A program made the translations under genes and the position numbers. Positions 63,307 to 64,000 of a DNA stretch of 64,000 nucleotides are shown one piece after another. The notes under the pieces are model-generated. The model was given only the letters and a program-made list of their open reading frames with translations. It did no database searches and was not told where the DNA came from. The number at the start of each line of letters is the position of its first letter. The stretch's first letter is position 1. The DNA comes from Rhodovulum sp. MB263 (GTDB lineage: Bacteria > Pseudomonadota > Alphaproteobacteria > Rhodobacterales > Rhodobacteraceae), in contig NZ_CP020384.1 in NCBI RefSeq assembly GCF_002073975.1, forward strand, positions 2,542,001 to 2,606,000. The letters run 5' to 3'.

Positions 63307-64000
63307 TCAGTCGGTGCAGCCGATCTCGCGCCCGCCCAGCTCGGAGAGCAGGCGGCGGAAGGTCTGCCCCGCCGGCGTGGGGCGCAGGCGATCGTCGACA
63401 AGAGTGATCTTCGGCACCACACCCTGCCACGGATAGGGATTGGTCGCGAACCAGGCATGCCGCTCGACGAAAGGCAGCCCTTCCATCATCCGGACCGCGC
63501 CTTCGAGAAAGGCCGCGCTGGCGGCATAGCTGCCCTCGCCCGGGCGATCCCAGTCAACCGGCGCGAATTCGGTCACCCAGATCGGGCGGCGATAGGCGCG
63601 ATGGACCGCCTGCAGCCAGCGCCGGAAGGCCACCACATCGCCGTCGGTCGAATAGTAATGCACCGCCATGAAGTCGATCCGGAAGCCGCGCCGCCCGGCC
63701 TCGGTCATGAACCGGCGCTGCCAGGAGCCGGGGCCGAGCGTTCCAGCCTGGGTGGTGGCGGGGCTGCCGATCCGGAGCCCCGCCCCCTGGCCTCGACCTG
63801 CGGCCACAGCGCGAGCGCGCGCGCGACGCTCAACCCGCCTTGATGGGCGCCATGGCCGTTGGGTACGTTGAAGGTCAGGAGCGCGCCCACCGGCAGATCC
63901 GGGCGGATCTCCGCCGCGAGGTCGCGTTCGGAATGGATCATCGGCACGAATTCGACGCTGCGGGGGACCGGCATCGCGGTCCAGAGCTGATCGGTCCGCC
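63307..64000 (-). pseudogene. Broken GH128-like glycoside hydrolase (runs off the window edge)
   Basis: Two overlapping frames make up one glycosidase of the GH128/Asl1 catalytic-core type. The first, from the right edge, reads RSVEFVPMIHSERD then LLTFNVPNGHGAHQGGLS and ALALWPQVEA. The second continues with GLRIGSPATTQAG, RIDFMAVHYYSTDGD, PIWVTEFAPVDW (nucleophile Glu) and a normal C-terminus. They join only with one added base in the C run at 63783-63787. The acid/base position, normally NEP, is NVP (Val codon at 63864-63866). Loss of function is likely, though a sequencing error could explain the frameshift. The 5' end lies outside. Confidence 0.6.

Noticed and set aside
1-64000. tRNA, rRNA, CRISPR arrays, prophage, replication origin
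   Set aside because: Intergenic regions were read for cloverleaf-like sequences, regular spaced repeats, phage genes and DnaA-box clusters; none was convincing.

Overview
This is 64 kb of a GC-rich chromosome from an alphaproteobacterium, most probably a member of the Rhodobacteraceae (genus not resolved). The basis is a malyl-CoA/beta-methylmalyl-CoA lyase very like the Rhodobacter type, the argH - small lipoproteins - lysA - TIGR02302 block, greA beside ETF-QO, and an alphaproteobacterial SOS box (GAAC-N7-GAAC). I found no rRNA, tRNA, CRISPR array, intact insertion sequence or prophage. It is mostly ordinary core chromosome, densely packed, with many 1-11 bp gene overlaps.

Layout. 0-5.5 kb: end of ftsE, ftsX, an acyltransferase, accA, cysK and a LysE-type exporter. 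5.8-9.9 kb: mcl1 divergent from a three-gene operon (dgcN-dgcA-D-amino-acid transaminase) that should turn D-amino acids and D-glutamate into N-acetyl-L-glutamate. 10-17.1 kb: a nuclease-fold protein, then the argH-lipoprotein-lptM-DUF2834-lysA-TIGR02302 operon, read leftwards. 17.2-24.8 kb: tlpA, tag with a LexA-type box, an EAL protein, phaA-phaB, a DMT exporter, ydcH, a NPPY methyltransferase, DUF2007 and a polyprenyl synthase. 24.8-26.1 kb: a lower-GC islet with a divergent DUF2867/HxlR pair. 26.3-42.3 kb: ispE, a TPR protein, ETF-QO, greA, mobA with an unknown partner, azlCD, a permuted-papain-like lipoprotein, an MBL/acyl-CoA dehydrogenase pair, a Sua5-type protein, yqgE and a DsbD-N-like protein. 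43-50 kb: an RND efflux pair, moaB, a LysE exporter and a uracil-DNA glycosylase. 50-57.8 kb: pyrB - PH - pyrC-like - plsY, mce, a GNAT protein, and argD-argF. 58-64 kb: hrpB, meaB, galU and a broken glycoside hydrolase at the edge.

How the genes connect. mcl1, mce, meaB, phaA, phaB and ETF-QO are scattered but all fit acetyl-CoA/propionyl-CoA assimilation (ethylmalonyl-CoA pathway) and PHB metabolism. The D-glutamate operon yields N-acetyl-L-glutamate, an intermediate of the arginine route represented here by argD, argF and argH. The most notable observations are the D-glutamate operon with palindromes in its control region, a dihydroorotase homologue that has lost its HxH metal motif (PyrC-prime type) inside the pyr operon, a LexA-type box in front of tag, a uracil-DNA glycosylase with too few cysteines for the family-4 Fe-S cluster, the DUF2867/HxlR islet, and a GH128-like glycosidase carrying both a frameshift and a lost catalytic glutamate.
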